This document shows, piece after piece, positions 21,647 through 33,224 of a DNA stretch of 64,000 nucleotides. Source of the DNA: Linanthus parryae (Eukaryota > Streptophyta > Magnoliopsida > Ericales > Polemoniaceae); the NCBI GenBank assembly GCA_023055425.1, contig JALGPY010000004.1:63883718-63947717 (forward strand). The letters are read 5' to 3'. The notes under the pieces were generated by a model. That model saw only the letters and a program-made list of their open reading frames with translations, made no database searches and was not told where the DNA came from. Every line of letters begins with the position of its first letter. Position 1 is the stretch's first letter. Made by a program: the position numbers and the translations under genes.

Positions 21647-23076
21647 TGTTGGAATAGATGCCCTAGAGGCAATCTAGTTTAGTATGAATTTGTAATTGGC
21701 TAGAAATTCATTTATTATTTATTGGATATTTAATATAATGAAGTCCTTAGATTTACAATTGTGTTGTTTATCTTAAATATCCCTAGTCAAGTATAATGAT
21801 TAAATGGGACAATCATCTATAGACTAGTATGGGGTTGGATTGATATGGAGATATCATGATCCAACACATAGGTGTGCATTACGGAATGTTGCACTGGATT
21901 GACCCATTACCGAGAAGGCTACATACACGTTATGTTGAGTCACAAGTGCTTCTCGGGTACAATGGTATTGTCATCCTTAGACTTGAAGTCACTAGATATT
22001 CTAGTTGTGGATCATTGTGATCTTGGTAGCGTTAAACGCTACACCGTAACTGGGTAGTTATAAAGGCGTGTACTGGATACAATGAGAAGCAAGCTTAGAG
22101 ATCGTAGTGGACGTAGAGAGGATTTGCCCCTCCCACATAACGGGAGCAAATATCCAAGGCCACTCGAGGATAGTGCTTATAGAATGTCTGGCCAGACTCA
22201 AATAAATCAATATATGGGATATTGATGTTATTTGCACGAATAAGGCTATTCCATGGATCGAGGAACTAGGGATTGGATATACGAGTGTGACTTGTATGTC
22301 TCGTGTCCAATCCGGATATGGAGGCAAAGGGATGAGACAATTACTTGTACAAGGTTGTCTAGATGACTATTCTATTAGTTGGCTAGAATGGATGTTTTGC
22401 TAGAAACCGCTCCATATTAGCAAAGAGTTGCTACCAACTAGATAGAACCTATGGGGTCACACGCTATATAGAGTTGTACTAGATTATGGAATTAATTAAT
22501 TGGATTAATTAATTAGAAGGATCACTTTGCAAACCCTTGCAAACTTAGTAGGGACTAATTTGCAAGGAAGGGACTAAATTGAATTCTAGTAGGACTAGAA
22601 TAAGTCCTTTAGGTAGTTGACAAGGAGTTGTTGGACTATATAAAGGACCCTCCTCCTTCCTTCCCTACAGACTTATGCTCTAAGAGAGAACATAACAAGA
22701 GTAGGAGAGAACAAAGGAGAGAGAGAGCAAGCCACAAGAGGGACGCCGCCCCCTTGCCGCCGCCCCTTGTCCCCGACGCCACAAAGGGTGCCGAACCCCT
22801 TTTGGTGTCTCGTTTTGCGTGATTTCTTCACCCTCCTTTCAATCCGGGCTAGCACCAAGGTGATTGGAGATCTAGGAACAACTCTAGGCGTGGATCAACT
22901 ATAGAGAACGTGACACTATTCGCGTTTGAAGTCATCAAGGAGAACCCAAAGGTGTGTTTATGATTTCTTACCTTCACTATCGTTATGCATCTAGACTTGT
23001 GATCCTTGGAGGGTTTTGCATGGTTATTTGTTTGATTATGCTTCCGTTTGCGCGATCCATGAATCAAAACCCTACA
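21647..23076 (+). repeat. Angela 3' LTR, with polypurine tract just upstream
   Basis: Preceded by the purine-rich AGTGCAAGTGGGAGAC at 21631-21646, which primes plus-strand synthesis. The LTR itself matches the 5' LTR throughout as far as I can read. Confidence 0.95.
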
Positions 23077-23081
23077 GGGAA

Positions 23082-23944
23082 CACAATGGCCGTTCCATAC
23101 ATGGGCTTTGGATTTTGTTGGCCCCATTCGATCAACCTCGCACGGGAATCAATTCATTCTCACCGCGACCGAGTTATTCACCAAGTGGGTAGAAGCAATA
23201 CCACTAAAGACAGAAAATGCGCTAGCCGTTGTCCATTTCATCCAAGAAAACATCATATGCAGGTTCGAAATTCCAAACACCATTCTCTTGGATAATGGCA
23301 CCCCCTTTGTCAATCGCCAGGTGGCTGCGAAGCTAGCAGAGTACAACATAAGGCAGATATGCTCTACCCCATACTATCCGAAAGTAAATGGTCAATAGGA
23401 AGCAACCGACAAGATGCTATTAAGGATCTTGAGCAAGATGGTGGCGGATGACCACAAGAAATGGGCTGATTCTTTGAACGTAGCCTTGTGGGCCTATCGG
23501 ACTTCTCCAAGGACGCCCACAGGAGTCTCGCCATTTATTTTATGTTATGGATCTGAAGCTGTGGTACCTATGGAGGTAAAGATCAACTCTGCAAGGTTGG
23601 ATTTTCATGCATTATATGACAATCAACGCGATCATGACTTGGTCCTGTTAGAAGAGAAGTTGGAGCAAGCTAAAAGGACTAACAAACGATACCAAGAAAG
23701 GATCGCTCGTGCGTACAACAAAACAGTCCAACGTCGAGATTTTGCAGTTGGAGATTTGCTCTTGCGCGCGTCGGACCATTGCATGCGAGAGGCGGCTCAC
23801 CCAAAATTCGCAGCCAATTGGGAAGGACCCTTTGAAGTCACAGAAGTCTTCGATAGTGGCTACTGCAATACACAGAGGTTATATGGAATGACTTCAACCC
23901 CAAGCTCAGTCAACATGCGCTGGATTAAGAAGTATTATACTTAA
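23082..23944 (+). pseudogene. Tat integrase core and C-terminus, copy 1
   Basis: Continues the gene cut at 14565. Catalytic D in WALDFVGPIR-type sequence (ALDFVGP), second D in LLDNGTPF, and the DDE glutamate directly after a TAG stop at 23396-23398 (NGQ, stop, EATDK). The C-terminal part has VALWAYRTSPRTPTGVSPF and a basic tail ending at TAA 23942-23944. Integrase joins the cDNA to the host chromosome. The stop sits next to the catalytic Glu, so this copy is inactive unless read through. Confidence 0.85.
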
Positions 23945-24142
23945 CTCATCTCATTATATGCGTTAGATTATAACGTCTACTTTATGCTCTGTATTGCTAA
24001 AACTTGTGCATCTTCTCTCCCATACGAGGGAATTTTAATTTCATCTCTCCCATATGAGAGTATTCTATAATAAAAAGAATTCTCCCAAATGGGAAGAACT
24101 TTATGATTTCAGCTGCCTTTATCGCTTTATTTATTTATATAG

Positions 24143-24790
24143 TTTAAGACTATCCTCCGTGATAGCAGCCTATGCGAATACGATCTTAAGTGATCTTTTA
24201 AGCCTATCTGCCATGATAGCAGCCTATGCGAATATGATCTTAAGTGATCTTTTAAGCCTATCTGTCATGATAGCAGCCTATGCGAGTATGACCTCAAGTG
24301 ATCTTCAAAGCCTATCTGCCATGATAGCAGCCTATGCAAATACAATCTGGAATGATCTTTAAGCCTATCTGCCACGATAGCACCCCTATACGTATACGAT
24401 CTTAAGTGATCTTTTAAGCCTATCTGCCATGATAGCAGCCTATGCGAATATGATCTTTAGTGATCTTTTAAGCCTATCTGTCATGATAGCAGCCTATGCG
24501 AGTATGATCTCAAGTGATCTTCAAAGCCTATCTGCCATGATAGCAGCCTATGCAAATACGATATGGAATGATCTTTAAGCCTATCTGCCACGATAGCAGC
24601 CCTATACGTATGCGATCTTAAGCGATATTTGAGCCTATCTGCCATGAAGGCAGCACCATGCAAATATAATCTTAAGTGATCTCGAAAGCCTATCTGCCAG
24701 GATGGAAGCTGTGCTTAAGCCTAATCTTAAGAAATTCTTAAGTCTATCTGACAAGATAGCAAAGCTATGCAAATGCGATCTCGAACGATC
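24143..24790 (+). repeat. 54-bp hairpin repeat array, about 12 units, Tat copy 1
   Basis: Units of 54 bp, each with CTATCTGCCATGATAG (a 5-bp stem CTATC/GATAG) followed by CAGCCTATGCGAATATGATC. Units 2-5 and 6-9 match one another in order, so a four-unit (~215-bp) block was itself duplicated. The last three units are degenerate. Because 54 is a multiple of three, the array also reads as an 18-residue peptide repeat, but with no supporting start context. Tandem repeats between pol and 3' LTR are usual in Tat elements. Confidence 0.85.
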
Positions 24791-26181
24791 AAAAAAAAAC
24801 ATCTGCGAATCTATCTGTCGGATAGCGAATCATATCAACAATGAAAAGTGTGAGTATAACGCTATAAAAGGCGAAATCTGCCAGCACGCATGCGAAATTG
24901 AAGTTCGTTGCAACAAAAGTAGCATATCACACAAAGAGATTTATTATTATGAGTCAAAATGACTTACAATTTATCTGCCTAGATAGCAGCTTACAAGCGA
25001 AAAGCTCAGACCGAGCTAGTTACACAGCCAACATGGCTTACAACGCATCTAAATAGCATCCTACAAGTGGAAGTTACACATCGGGGGAATCCTTACTAAA
25101 AAAGGATCTATCTACTGGTCCTAACAGAAGCTATGCGATACAACGATCTGCGGCCAAAGATCTGTAGCAAGTAGGGTGTTCATATAAAACGAACAGCCTA
25201 CTAACGCTACAAGACCTATGCGACGCTATGTTCAAGATCCCAGGATCTGACAAGGCCTCTGTCGGATCAACACCCCAAGAGATGTGCCTGAGGAACCACC
25301 TGTTCTGGCGAAGGACAGGCAAGCAGCAACTCCTAGGGCGAGAGGCTCCTTGTCCACGGATACGAGCACAATGGCTCGCCATCCCAAGTTCAAGAACGTG
25401 GTGGAGAATGGTCATCCTCCGAGAAAGATAGAGGAGGACTCCGCCGTTCATTACGAACTGGTAAGAAGGCCAGTACGGCGCTGCACCTCGCCGGGAGGCG
25501 GCCGGAAGCATGACCTGCAAACATAATAGACAAAGAAAATTCTTCGAGCAAGCATGAGGTATTATCTGCATGTTCTTTATAATAGTTATAAAGATAAATA
25601 AGCCTTGTAAAGCAGATTTTGGAAGCTATTTCTATGGCACAAAGCACAAACTCAGAGTTCACAACTTGAAGTTTCCATGAATCAACGAAAGATAAGCGTT
25701 GAAGCCAGCAGTCATAGGGACTCACGGCAAGCCACATTGTGGGATGAAGAACCCAAGTAGCAGAAGGCAGGGTTTATATAGACCCAGTTGAGACTCTTCA
25801 GTTGCTTAGATGAGTTAGCAAAACTTGGAAAAGGGGTAAGAATCAATCACTTACGCCTTGAAAAGAGGTAACAATCAATTACCCTACTAAAGGCTATGAC
25901 GATTCGGTTGCGTATCTTAATTAATGACGGATGGTCATGATACGGATGGATTTCCCAAGGGAAGCGTGCTTATCTAATAAGAAGTTAGCGCGAAATTCAA
26001 GGCAGAATATCAATAGCTGACGTCATAATTGATATGCACAGAGATATTCGAGCAAATCCCGGGAAGGGCAAAACAGGCATGCAAATTTTTTGTTTTTTTT
26101 TTTTGAAAAAAAAGGGGGGAGAAACCCTAGCAACATTACAGTAATGTTTTAAAATTTTTCTCGACACAAATTTGTTATTGT
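24791..26181. other. Tat spacer between repeat array and antisense gene
   Basis: No convincing gene. Degenerate CTATCTG/GATAG hairpins continue to about 24990. On the minus strand a clean TATATAAA (25773-25780) lies 36 bp before an ATG at 25737 that opens a 115-codon ORF (25390-25737) with no recognisable motif. This might be a second antisense transcript. An A/T-rich slippage run lies at 26088-26113. Confidence 0.5.
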
Positions 26182-29100
26182 TCAAAATAAACCTTTGACC
26201 AGGGAGTCATCAGGAGTGAACTGACGAGACAGATTTGCCACTTGCTCCACTTCTTGCTTCAATCGCTCGTAGTTGGCGCTCACTTCATGGAAGAGCTTCA
26301 CAACTTCTTCAACTTTCTGCTTTTGCTGTCCATCTTCTGCTCCTCAACTGCGAGGTTATGGAAGCCGCGCTTCAAATTCACGGCCGCGCGAATCTGGGTG
26401 ACTCTTTCGACAAGATACCCAAAACCCAGCTTGCCTTGAACTTTGGCGTGAAGGTTTTGACACATGCCAAAAAGAAACTCCGCGCTCTGAGGAGAGATGG
26501 TCGCAGGTGTGGCCGCAGATAGCTGCTCCAAAATCCAGATGGCTTCAGTCAAAAACAGTCTTCCGTCGAAAGGCCCTATCTCCATAGACCTCACAAATGA
26601 TTGGGGATAGGAGAGACGCATCCGAACCAGCCAGTCCACGTCAGCTTGCTTCAACCCTAAGCAATGTTAAACCAAGTTAGATTATCAAACTTGTAAATGA
26701 AGAATGCGAGATGCGAACAACAATCACGACATACCAGTTCCCTCAAGGATCTCGCGCAAAGAAGGAATGCGCATTGCCGGGGTAGCTGAAGACTGTCCTC
26801 GCTCCATTGCCCTCCTGTCAGCTGCGAGCTCTAACTCCTCATAGTTGGCAGGAAGGGTATAAGCCGCACCAGGTGCGATTTCAGCTCCGACCTGCGAACT
26901 CCAAAAGTTCCACGCAGGAGGAGTCACTGCAGGCTCAGTCATAGCCGGAGGCATGGCAGCGGTAGAAGTTGCAACTTGATCAGGGATGCCTTCAGGTGCG
27001 ATAGCATCAGCAGCATGTGCTTCTGTTTCCTCAGCAGCAGCATGGGCATCTTCCTCCATCAACACGGTGTCAGCTTTGGCATCCTCAGAAACTTCAATGA
27101 TGTACTCGAAGGGCTCTCCCGCATACTCAGTAGCTGCGACGGGCTTCTCAGTGTGAGAACTTGGCACAGGGACATAAGATGCAGAAGGATGATTCCTCTG
27201 TCCCAGCATGGCTTCATCAGTATTACTTGCGACACAAGACAGGATGATGTGAGGTAACTTGTGTTAAATAATATCTTATTACTATTTTAATAAGCCAAGA
27301 GTTAGCACCTCCACGCGAGGGTGGGATTGCAGCATCTGTGTCATAGGCTAAGGACGCGGAACCATGGCCTATTAATGTATCTTCACTAAGTATATCTTTA
27401 AGCTGAGCGTGACCTGGGGTGTGAAGGAACCAGTCATGGTAATGATCGGGTTATTAAGCCTAGTTCACAAATGTTGTTCAAATAATTACCTGAAGGTTCA
27501 CCGCACTTTTTTACTAGCCAGCGGCGAATGTCAGCTTTTGATAAGCCGTGCTTTAATGCACCAACAATCACATCTCGGTAAGTTACTGCAAGGTTAAAAA
27601 TCTCACCTTCGTTACCGCCTGCGATCTCTTCAAAGTCTGCTTGGACTTGCTCTAGAGAGGCCACATCTTCTTTGGGAGCTTCATTCTCCTCGTCAACTTC
27701 AGGAGCTGCCTCTTCTGGAACCGCATTCCCCTCATCGGCTGGATGCACTAGGTCGTCGACGTGTTGCTCTTCTAGGCTCCTTTTCTTTACGCGTTCAAGC
27801 TCCTCTTCTTCTCGCTTTCTTCTTCTTTCAGCAGCCTCTGCAGCTGTTCTCCTGGACTCGGCAAGGATGTCCTTGCTTATGGTTTCGTTGGAAACACCAG
27901 AATGAGAACCCCTCTTCTGCCTCTTGGCCAAAAGTCCACTGATGGTCTCATCATCATCATCTGCAAAGGAACATTTGGTCAAGATTGTGAAAAAAGTTAA
28001 GATATTGAGGAAAGAAGTGCGATTGAGATACCTCCCGACTCTTCTTCTTGTATCTCATCTCTTTCTCTAACATCTCCGACTCTTTCTTCTTCTTCATCTC
28101 CTTCTCTCGTCTCCCTTCACTCCTCCTTCTCTTCCTCCTGGCCAAACGTAACAAAGGTCTGCACTGCGAGCTCTTTCCGCGCTTTGCTTGGCATGAGACC
28201 TTTACCCTTATCCCTGGAAGTAAGGGATCTCGCAGGAGGAGAAGTTGGAGCTCTCCTAGGGTAAGAGATTGTGATTCCTCTTTGTCTGGGCCTCTTCGCT
28301 CTTGGGGCAGCAGTTGCTGGGGGAGGTGGATCGTTCCTGGGTGGAGACAAGGCTGGAGTGTTGTCTATCACCGAGTCAGCAAAAGCATCCATGATCTCGC
28401 GAATTTTGGTCTCAACTGCGGCATCCATTTTCAATGCTAGTCGAACTAGTTCTCCCTGTCTTCTCGCAGTAACAATGGTGGTGACCAGGGATTTGGAACG
28501 CTCACCAGATGCGAACCTCCTCACATAGCACTGCGGCAGAAAATGAAGCATAAAGTTTCAACGTATCGGAATAAGGAAACTTAGCACATGCAAGAGAGAT
28601 TTTTTACCTTGGCAAAAGTTTCGCTGTATCTGATGACATGCGAATCACCTTTCTTAACTGCGGCCAATTTTTCATCAAGAATGGTGGAGGGACACAGGTG
28701 ATTCTCGCGATCCAGCAACGAATAGCAGCCACATTCGGACTCGTCTAGGCTACAGGTTGGACGGAAAGGGAAAGAATTCCTTGTGATCACAGGAGCTCTA
28801 CTTGGCCGAGGGGTCGACTGCGTCTCAAACCTTGTCTGCTGGGTATGCCAATAAGCGACCCAGTTTCTGGAGTATCCACCTTCGCGGTTACCTGGGGGTT
28901 GCACGAAGGGAAGATTGCTCCTTAAGATTGTTTTACACTCCCCAGACAGTAATCTCTTGTAGCAGCCTCTTATGATAGGCTGCGGCCAGATTGATGGTGC
29001 CACCGTATCAAAGCCAAACTGAGGAGAAACGCGAGAAGGATCAACATCCACGGTAATCCTCTCGTACCTAGGGGTGAGCTCACGAACATGCTCCGCGAGA

Positions 29101-30488
29101 GCAGGAAGAGAGCCTCTTAGACAACAGCAGAAGAATTCGCAATAGCGCTCGTGGAAATGCTCCCCGCGCTCGAAAAGGAGCTCTTCTGAGAAAGCAACAG
29201 CCTTGGAGGGATATAGTTTTGGGAACCATCGCACATTATTTATGCGCGTGGCATAAGGCCTGGATATAAACTCTTCCCGATTGTCGCATATAAGGCTCCA
29301 AACGCACTTAGGAAAGTGAGTTCTGAACCATATCGCAGCCCGGCCGCTATTGCGCTCTTCCTCCGCACCTGAGGGACACCATTTGCTGGGCCTAGAAGGA
29401 ATAGGGGCATAAGAGGGCCATCGCTCAAAGACCCACATGTTCAAGAAGGCAATGTTGATGTAGGTCAGCACGTCGAGGCGACCACGCGATTCCTTGATTG
29501 CTACGACCAGTTGATCTAGTCTGTGATACAGGGTGCCCAAGACTAAAGGCCCAAGTGCGACCTTCTGACCAAGGGTTAGTTTCACAGCAAGAGGAAGAAC
29601 ATGATAGAAGACCCCATCATGCGGGTGGCCATCGATTAAATACCTTGACTGCCAGGCGCAGAGAAAAGCGCATAAGGTCAAGTGATAACCCTTGCCATTC
29701 ACATAGTTTTTAGCCTTCGGGTTTCGGCTCAAAAGCTTCTTGGTGATACTACTGTTCGCATAATCGCGAAAGAAGTATTGCACCCACTTGTTCCAGGTGT
29801 TCTTCGCAGATGTGTCAACCAACTGCCTGTCGGGAAGAAGTTCTGTAGGAGTCCACCGGATGGAAATTTTCTTCACCTCTGACAAGCACTCCTCCATCTG
29901 CTTGTACAAAGCAATCTCTGCATCAGTTCTCAAGGGACTCAAAGGATCCACCTCACCCACAGGAGACAGATCATACAGCATATGCACATCTTCAAGAGTG
30001 GGGGCGGCCTCGAACTCAGCAAAGTGGAACGTGTGGGTCGCAGGCGAGTAACGCGAGAGAAGGTTTAGAAGCATGGACTGGTCCAGCTTCACGGCAACAC
30101 CCTTCATTGCACGGACTGCGAAATATATGCCAGCATCGTTTAAATTAATGGCATGATTGGTCATTACATGGTCAATCCATTCATCCATAATGTCCAATTT
30201 CTGAACAAACGCTTGAGTGGAAATCGCAGTGTACGGGAAATACTCATTTTCGACCTCCAATAGAACCACAACCTTGGAATCGATCAATTCGAGCATGGAG
30301 GAGTTTATTGGAGGGGTCAACGTTTGCAATTCTTCAGCAGGGACAGGGATTGGCAGGTTCTTCACCTTAACCCTAGCATGTTAAAAGTCTTTGCCACCCA
30401 GATAGGGGGCTTTTAGCCATAAGGTCTGGGGAAGATCAGGTATTTCTTCGACCTCCTTAATATGTTTGGTTCCTTTTGTCTTTGCCAT
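26182..30488 (-). pseudogene. Antisense plant-mobile-domain-like gene inside Tat, copy 1 (five exons)
   Basis: Minus-strand exons: 28608-30488, 28032-28530, 27490-27960, 26735-27211, 26182-26656. All borders are GT-AG and all phases join. About 1,267 codons. Exon 1 has a plant-mobile-domain-like segment (FHFAEFEAAPTLEDVHMLYD near residue 155). Exon 2 has a proline/basic stretch with a nuclear-signal-like PRAKRPRQR. Exon 3 has a charged coiled coil (AAERRRKREEEELERVKK). Exon 5 ends in a second helical stretch. Lesions: TAA at 30381-30383 (codon 36), TGA at 28117-28119, and a one-base frame change near 26320. Mobile-domain genes are known both in hosts (MAIN/MAIL family) and in gypsy elements; function in the element is unknown. 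The exon 3-4 acceptor is the weakest border. Confidence 0.72.
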
Positions 30489-31256
30489 TCATGCGGAAAA
30501 GCAAGAAAAAAGGGGGGAGAAATACACACACTTTAGTTTGAATTTCAAGATTCAGTTCAAGGCATACGAGGATTTATTGGAAGAAAGATGAACAGTCCAG
30601 TGTCAATCTTGGAGATTGAAGATCAGAATCGTTCGCATTATTGGGGATTTCAGAAACCCTACATTCAAAACCCTTATAATCTGGGGATTAAATCAAAGTT
30701 GGATTCAAAAATCAAGGTCTCCTCCGTAGTTTTCAGTGGAATAATATGTTTCAGAGAGTCATGGGTTTGCAGATCAAACACAGTTCAAAGCATACATCGG
30801 TATATTAAACAAAATTGAACAAGGCCAACCTTGTTTTGGTAAAGCTTGCTTGGATGCGCACAGTTGAAGAAGACGATTGACAAGAGAGAACTGATGATGA
30901 TTATTTGAATCTGCTCTTGAAGGCTTTCGGGTATCATTCACTTTAAGAGAAAGAAGTGATACTTTACAACCTTGGAGAGCACAGAGTATTTATCCAAAAA
31001 CAATGAAGGGTTGCGTCCTTTCAGTAGTCGAATCGTAACCGTCACCGTCGAATCGCGCAATCACAGGACAAGCTGACGTCACGCCTAAAACCCTAAAAGA
31101 CCTGACGACACGACTCTAGGGGTTTAGGTCATAATGGCACTCACGGGGGCTGAATTTGCGCGTATTTGAATAGGTGCGTGGCGGCGACGCGTACGTTGGT
31201 TCCTGCGCATGGAAGCCTATCCGGCTATGAGTCTTCACGCGCAGAAAGGGGGATAA
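30489..31256. other. Tat 3' region: antisense gene 5' flank and polypurine tract
   Basis: Presumed promoter and leader of the antisense gene; I see no strong TATA box. No + strand gene. The purine-rich GCAGAAAGGGGGATAA at 31241-31256 is the plus-strand primer of the element, directly before the 3' LTR. Confidence 0.6.
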
Positions 31257-31884
31257 TGTAGATAGTGCTTTCTGAACAGACAGATCTTAGCCACGTGGCA
31301 ATCATCTAGCACACCATACTGTGCTCCACAAAAACTGGATCACCAGCCGCGCTGATCCACGTGGGGGCTGCGAGACAGGGCCCTCGCATACCACTGCACG
31401 GGACTTGTAGGGACTTAGTGGTTTGGAGGCTAGAGTAAGTCCTATCGCGTGCGAGCCAAGCCCGCACGCGACCCCTAGTAACTGCTTTTGAGAGATTTAT
31501 GGCACGAGCTCCATAAACCCGGTCAATCCGGTCAAACCCGGTCAACCCCATAACGGTTCTGGTATACGCGGATAATGTGCTGTAATGGTCCCTATATAAG
31601 CGGACGAACGTGCCGTTGTGGTTAAGCTAATTAAGCCTCCATTGATGGGCGCATTAACCACACTACAACGGTCACATTCTCCGTTATATATAGGATCGTT
31701 AACCCTTCAATACAAGGGAGAACGACCCCAGGTACGCGAAAGCTCTGCCAGAATCCCGTCTCTCTCTCTCACAGTACTATTGCCTTGCTCTCTCCCTACA
31801 CATAACCCAACATTTTCGTGTGCCATTTCTATTCTCTGCCTTTGGTGTACACAGAGTTCTCTCTGCAGGATTCTCTTGTACACA
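31257..31884 (+). repeat. Tat element 3' LTR, copy 1
   Basis: 628 bp, TG...CA. It has T at 31586 where both the 5' LTR and the duplicate (48082) have C, so the T is the derived state. Confidence 0.92.
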
Positions 31885-32065
31885 CTAGGCTTGTTGTCCT
31901 GTTTGGACTCAGCCATAAACAATGTTATCGTGTAAGCTTTTAATCAGTGGTTTGGATGTTTCCTTTCACTTTCTTGTTACTAATACTCCTTATACGAAAG
32001 GGTAATCCCCTGTATGGAGGACAATACCCCGATCTCCTGTCCCTCTGGAAATCGGGGGTGTTACA
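31885..32065 (+). repeat. Tekay 5' LTR, second remnant
   Basis: Begins with the right CTAGG target duplication of Tat and ends GGTGTTACA. Continues the LTR interrupted at 8422; matches 57927-58107. Confidence 0.92.
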
Positions 32066-32066
32066 G

Positions 32067-32079
32067 TTGGTATGAGAGC
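32067..32079 (+). promoter_or_regulatory. Tekay primer-binding site
   Basis: TTGGTATGAGAGC, one base after the LTR. It matches the initiator tRNA-Met complement except for one base (G for C). Confidence 0.75.
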
Positions 32080-32379
32080 ATTGACATCCAATTAGGACTT
32101 TAGGGAGAAAACGTTTAAAAACTAAGATTTTTGAAATTTACTACAACCAAGTTTGAACTTGATTAGGGCAACATAAAAGCTAAGTAAAATAAAGACAAGC
32201 CAGGGTGTATGGGTGTTCTCTTTTACTTATTCTAACATGCTGAATTGTTATATGCTTTATGCTTCTGTGATGTTTATATGCGCTTTAGTTTATTTACAGA
32301 CTCCTAGGGTGACTTACCTTAAGAGAACCTTTAGGAGGATGGAATATTAGACTAATAGATTATTTTTCTTACCTTGTAG

Positions 32380-32799
32380 ATGGCCGTAAGAATCCGAACC
32401 CCGACTCGTGCAGAATTTAGAGACAACTATCCTACTGGTACCCAGCGAAGGCCTGGGGAGACCATCTCCCAATTCTGCAACAGGGTAGAAGGGCGATGTG
32501 AGCTTTGGGCCCTTAGGTACCACCGTACCGATAATTTCTACCATAACCTGGTGAAGGTGCACTGCATCCTAGCTTCTCTGCCCAGTGTTGAGTCTTACAT
32601 GGCCGTTAAGCACGAGTACCGTGGCATAGTGAACCACTCTTTGAGGCCCCAGCCTGCTGGCTACCGCCATGACGGTGGATGGACTGTAACCCCTGAGTCC
32701 CTTTGTTCCCGTTTGGTGCAGGCCGAGATGCATTGGGCCGACCCAAACAACCCTAGGTCCGAGATTGAGGTCACCGACTACGAGACTTTCCACGACTAG
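32380..32799 (+). CDS. Extra ORF upstream of gag in Tekay, copy 1, unknown function
   Basis: 139-codon ORF starting at ATG 32380, directly after TTTTTCTTACCTTGTAG, a near-ideal 3' splice site, which suggests expression from a spliced leader. I do not recognise the protein. It contains FRDNYPTGTQRRPGETISQF and a Cys/His-containing middle, slightly reminiscent of a gag-type helical domain. It is uninterrupted although gag-pol downstream is full of lesions. No membrane segment or signal peptide. Alternatives are a captured host exon or a chance ORF in the leader. Confidence 0.45.
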   Translation: MAVRIRTPTRAEFRDNYPTGTQRRPGETISQFCNRVEGRCELWALRYHRTDNFYHNLVKVHCILASLPSVESYMAVKHEYRGIVNHSLRPQPAGYRHDGGWTVTPESLCSRLVQAEMHWADPNNPRSEIEVTDYETFHD

Positions 32800-33224
32800 C
32801 TAGTAGGGAGCCCCACCCTCCCACTCCTTTCTAAAGGACTCTTTTGTCAGTCCTGGCACTCCTGCCATTAGGACTTTTCCTTTTATGCTTGTAATCTATG
32901 TAGGTTGTGTACTTTATTTTGGGGGAAGATAGTATTCCCAAGTTCTGAACTTATTAGTATCTGTATGGACTAAAGGTTGTATACCCGCTCTTTTGGTAAT
33001 GTATGACAAGCAGTCACGCTTTAGCTCTTATGCTACTTTACTTGGGAGAAGCTTATTTCTCGAATTGCCCGTATCTCGATTAAATAACTTAAGTGTTTGG
33101 CTGTTATTGCATGCTCGTGTATCTGATGTTATATGCGATTAGAATTGTTTTATACGCGTTAGTAAAGTTATATCATCATGCATATCCCGCACCAAAATAA
33201 TCGATAGGCAATAGTGTAGGGCGC

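Larger units (their letters stand above)
14566..23076 (+). mobile_element. Angela-like Ty1/copia element, very recent insertion
   Basis: 8511 bp with 1430-bp LTRs that I could not distinguish from one another, flanked by GGGAA (14561-14565, 23077-23081). The empty site with a single GGGAA is preserved at 39573-39577. The LTR start (TGTTGGAATAGATGCCCTAG) resembles the Angela/BARE family LTR terminus as I recall it. Gene order protease-integrase-RT-RNase H is copia. The coding region has one internal stop and one frameshift, so its own proteins are probably not all made. Confidence 0.93.
8423..31884 (+). mobile_element. Tat-like Ty3/gypsy element, copy 1 (contains the Angela element)
   Basis: LTRs 8423-9049 and 31257-31884 both start TGTAGATAG and end TTGTACACA, flanked by CTAGG direct repeats (8418-8422 and 31885-31889). 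The uninterrupted LTR at 57927-57931 shows one CTAGG, confirming a 5-bp target duplication. Gene order is gag-protease-RT-RNase H-second RNase H-integrase, then a repeat array and an antisense multi-exon gene. A second, archaeal-type RNase H and extra ORFs downstream of pol are traits of the Tat clade. Without Angela the element is about 14.9 kb. All + strand genes carry stops or frameshifts. Confidence 0.88.

Noticed and set aside
24054..24362. 102-codon ORF with an 18-residue repeat
   Set aside because: It is simply the 54-bp array read in frame; it stops within the array and has no independent coding support.
24143..24790. CRISPR-like regular repeats
   Set aside because: The 54-bp units are contiguous with no unique spacers and sit in a plant retrotransposon; it is a tandem repeat.
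25131..25571. 146-codon minus-strand ORF in the Tat spacer
   Set aside because: No motif and no codon-level support; overlapping ORFs in other frames are equally long.
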